From the NCBI GenBank assembly GCA_001556025.1, contig LSIB01000168.1, positions 59,691 through 123,690 of the forward strand: DNA of 64,000 nt, in the 5' to 3' direction. Below the pieces are notes generated by a model, which was not told the origin of the DNA, searched no databases, and worked only from the letters and a program-made list of their open reading frames with translations. Numbering within the stretch: position 1 is the first letter of the stretch; every line of letters begins with the position of its first letter. This DNA comes from Rhizobiales bacterium CCH3-A5. GTDB taxonomy: Bacteria; Pseudomonadota; Alphaproteobacteria; Rhizobiales; Beijerinckiaceae. The translations under genes and the position numbers were made by a program. Of the stretch, positions 63,916 through 64,000 are shown in pieces.

Positions 63916-64000
63916 GTCACATCCTTCGCGAAGTAGGCTGCGGCCTTTATGGAATGGCCCGCCCCTCCCTCCGGCGCCATGCTGGTGCCGCAACCAAGAG
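63912..64000 (-). CDS. IS3-family OrfA, C-terminal end only
   Basis: The last 29 or so codons of a frame end KAAAYFAKDVT and a TGA that overlaps the orfB ATG. KAAAYFAK matches the tail common in IS3 OrfA proteins. The A-run expected for frameshifting is only AAA here, so frameshifting may be weak or displaced. The rest lies outside the window. Confidence 0.45.
   Translation of the reverse strand, partial: LGCGTSMAPEGGAGHSIKAAAYFAKDVT

Larger units (their letters stand above)
63025..64000 (-). mobile_element. IS3-family insertion sequence, right part (continues past the window)
   Basis: One end is at about 63025 on the plus strand, where TGGCCTGCTGCCGGTTCTG begins; read from the transposase side this ends in CA, as IS3 ends do. 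The transposase stop codon is 30 bp inside that end. The other end, orfA start and any target duplication lie beyond base 64000. The element points toward murE, so a promoter inside it could read into the wall genes. Confidence 0.8.

Overview
The window comes from a high-GC alphaproteobacterium of the order Hyphomicrobiales (Rhizobiales). The gene content and order resemble Bosea-like genomes, but I assign the genus only by impression. Evidence for the class is a circularly permuted two-piece tmRNA gene, an alpha-type SspB, the btaAB betaine-lipid genes, CcrM-type GANTC sites, a perfect CtrA-type box in front of division genes, and a dcw cluster followed by lpxC, bamD and recN. Coding density is high, and most operons use ATGA, GTGA or TGATG overlaps.

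Region 1 (1-4355, mostly minus strand) holds thyA, a GNAT acetyltransferase, folA and hflKC. This joins dTMP synthesis and folate recycling to the HflKC membrane complex that controls FtsH; hflC is cut by the window edge. A small secreted PepSY protein follows on the plus strand.

Region 2 (4434-7549) contains the permuted ssrA gene directly upstream of sspB, so the RNA that tags stalled proteins lies next to the adaptor that delivers such proteins to ClpXP. fumC, a DUF4169 gene and a ribbon-helix-helix gene follow. A 21-bp tandem repeat array rich in GANTC sites separates these from asmA.

Region 3 (7534-34835) is mixed metabolism: AsmA, an FAD-linked 2-hydroxyacid dehydrogenase, a thioesterase, a potassium channel with a zinc ribbon, btaAB behind a possible Pho box, an orphan TctC-type binding protein divergent from a tartrate/malate-type dehydrogenase, msrB-msrA, an AidB-like flavoprotein, a UvrD helicase, two AraC regulators, a secreted propeller protein with a YCII-like tail, prmA, aminopeptidase P, azlCD and ligA.

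Region 4 (35061-41942) has small membrane and secreted proteins, a sugar ABC transporter without its ATPase, a REP-like palindrome, a 24-residue membrane peptide and a DEAD-box RNA helicase.

Region 5 (42117-64000, almost all minus strand) is the division and cell-wall cluster. In transcription order it reads murE, murF, mraY, murD, ftsW, murG, murC, murB, then ddlB, ftsQ, ftsA, ftsZ, lpxC, bamD, recN. It is interrupted twice: an HxlR regulator and a divergent oxidoreductase lie between murB and ddlB, and an IS3-family element lies directly upstream of murE, where ftsI would be expected. The second interruption and the regulatory sites (CtrA-type box, GANTC array, operator-like palindromes) are the most interesting features. 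I saw no tRNA, rRNA, CRISPR array or prophage.
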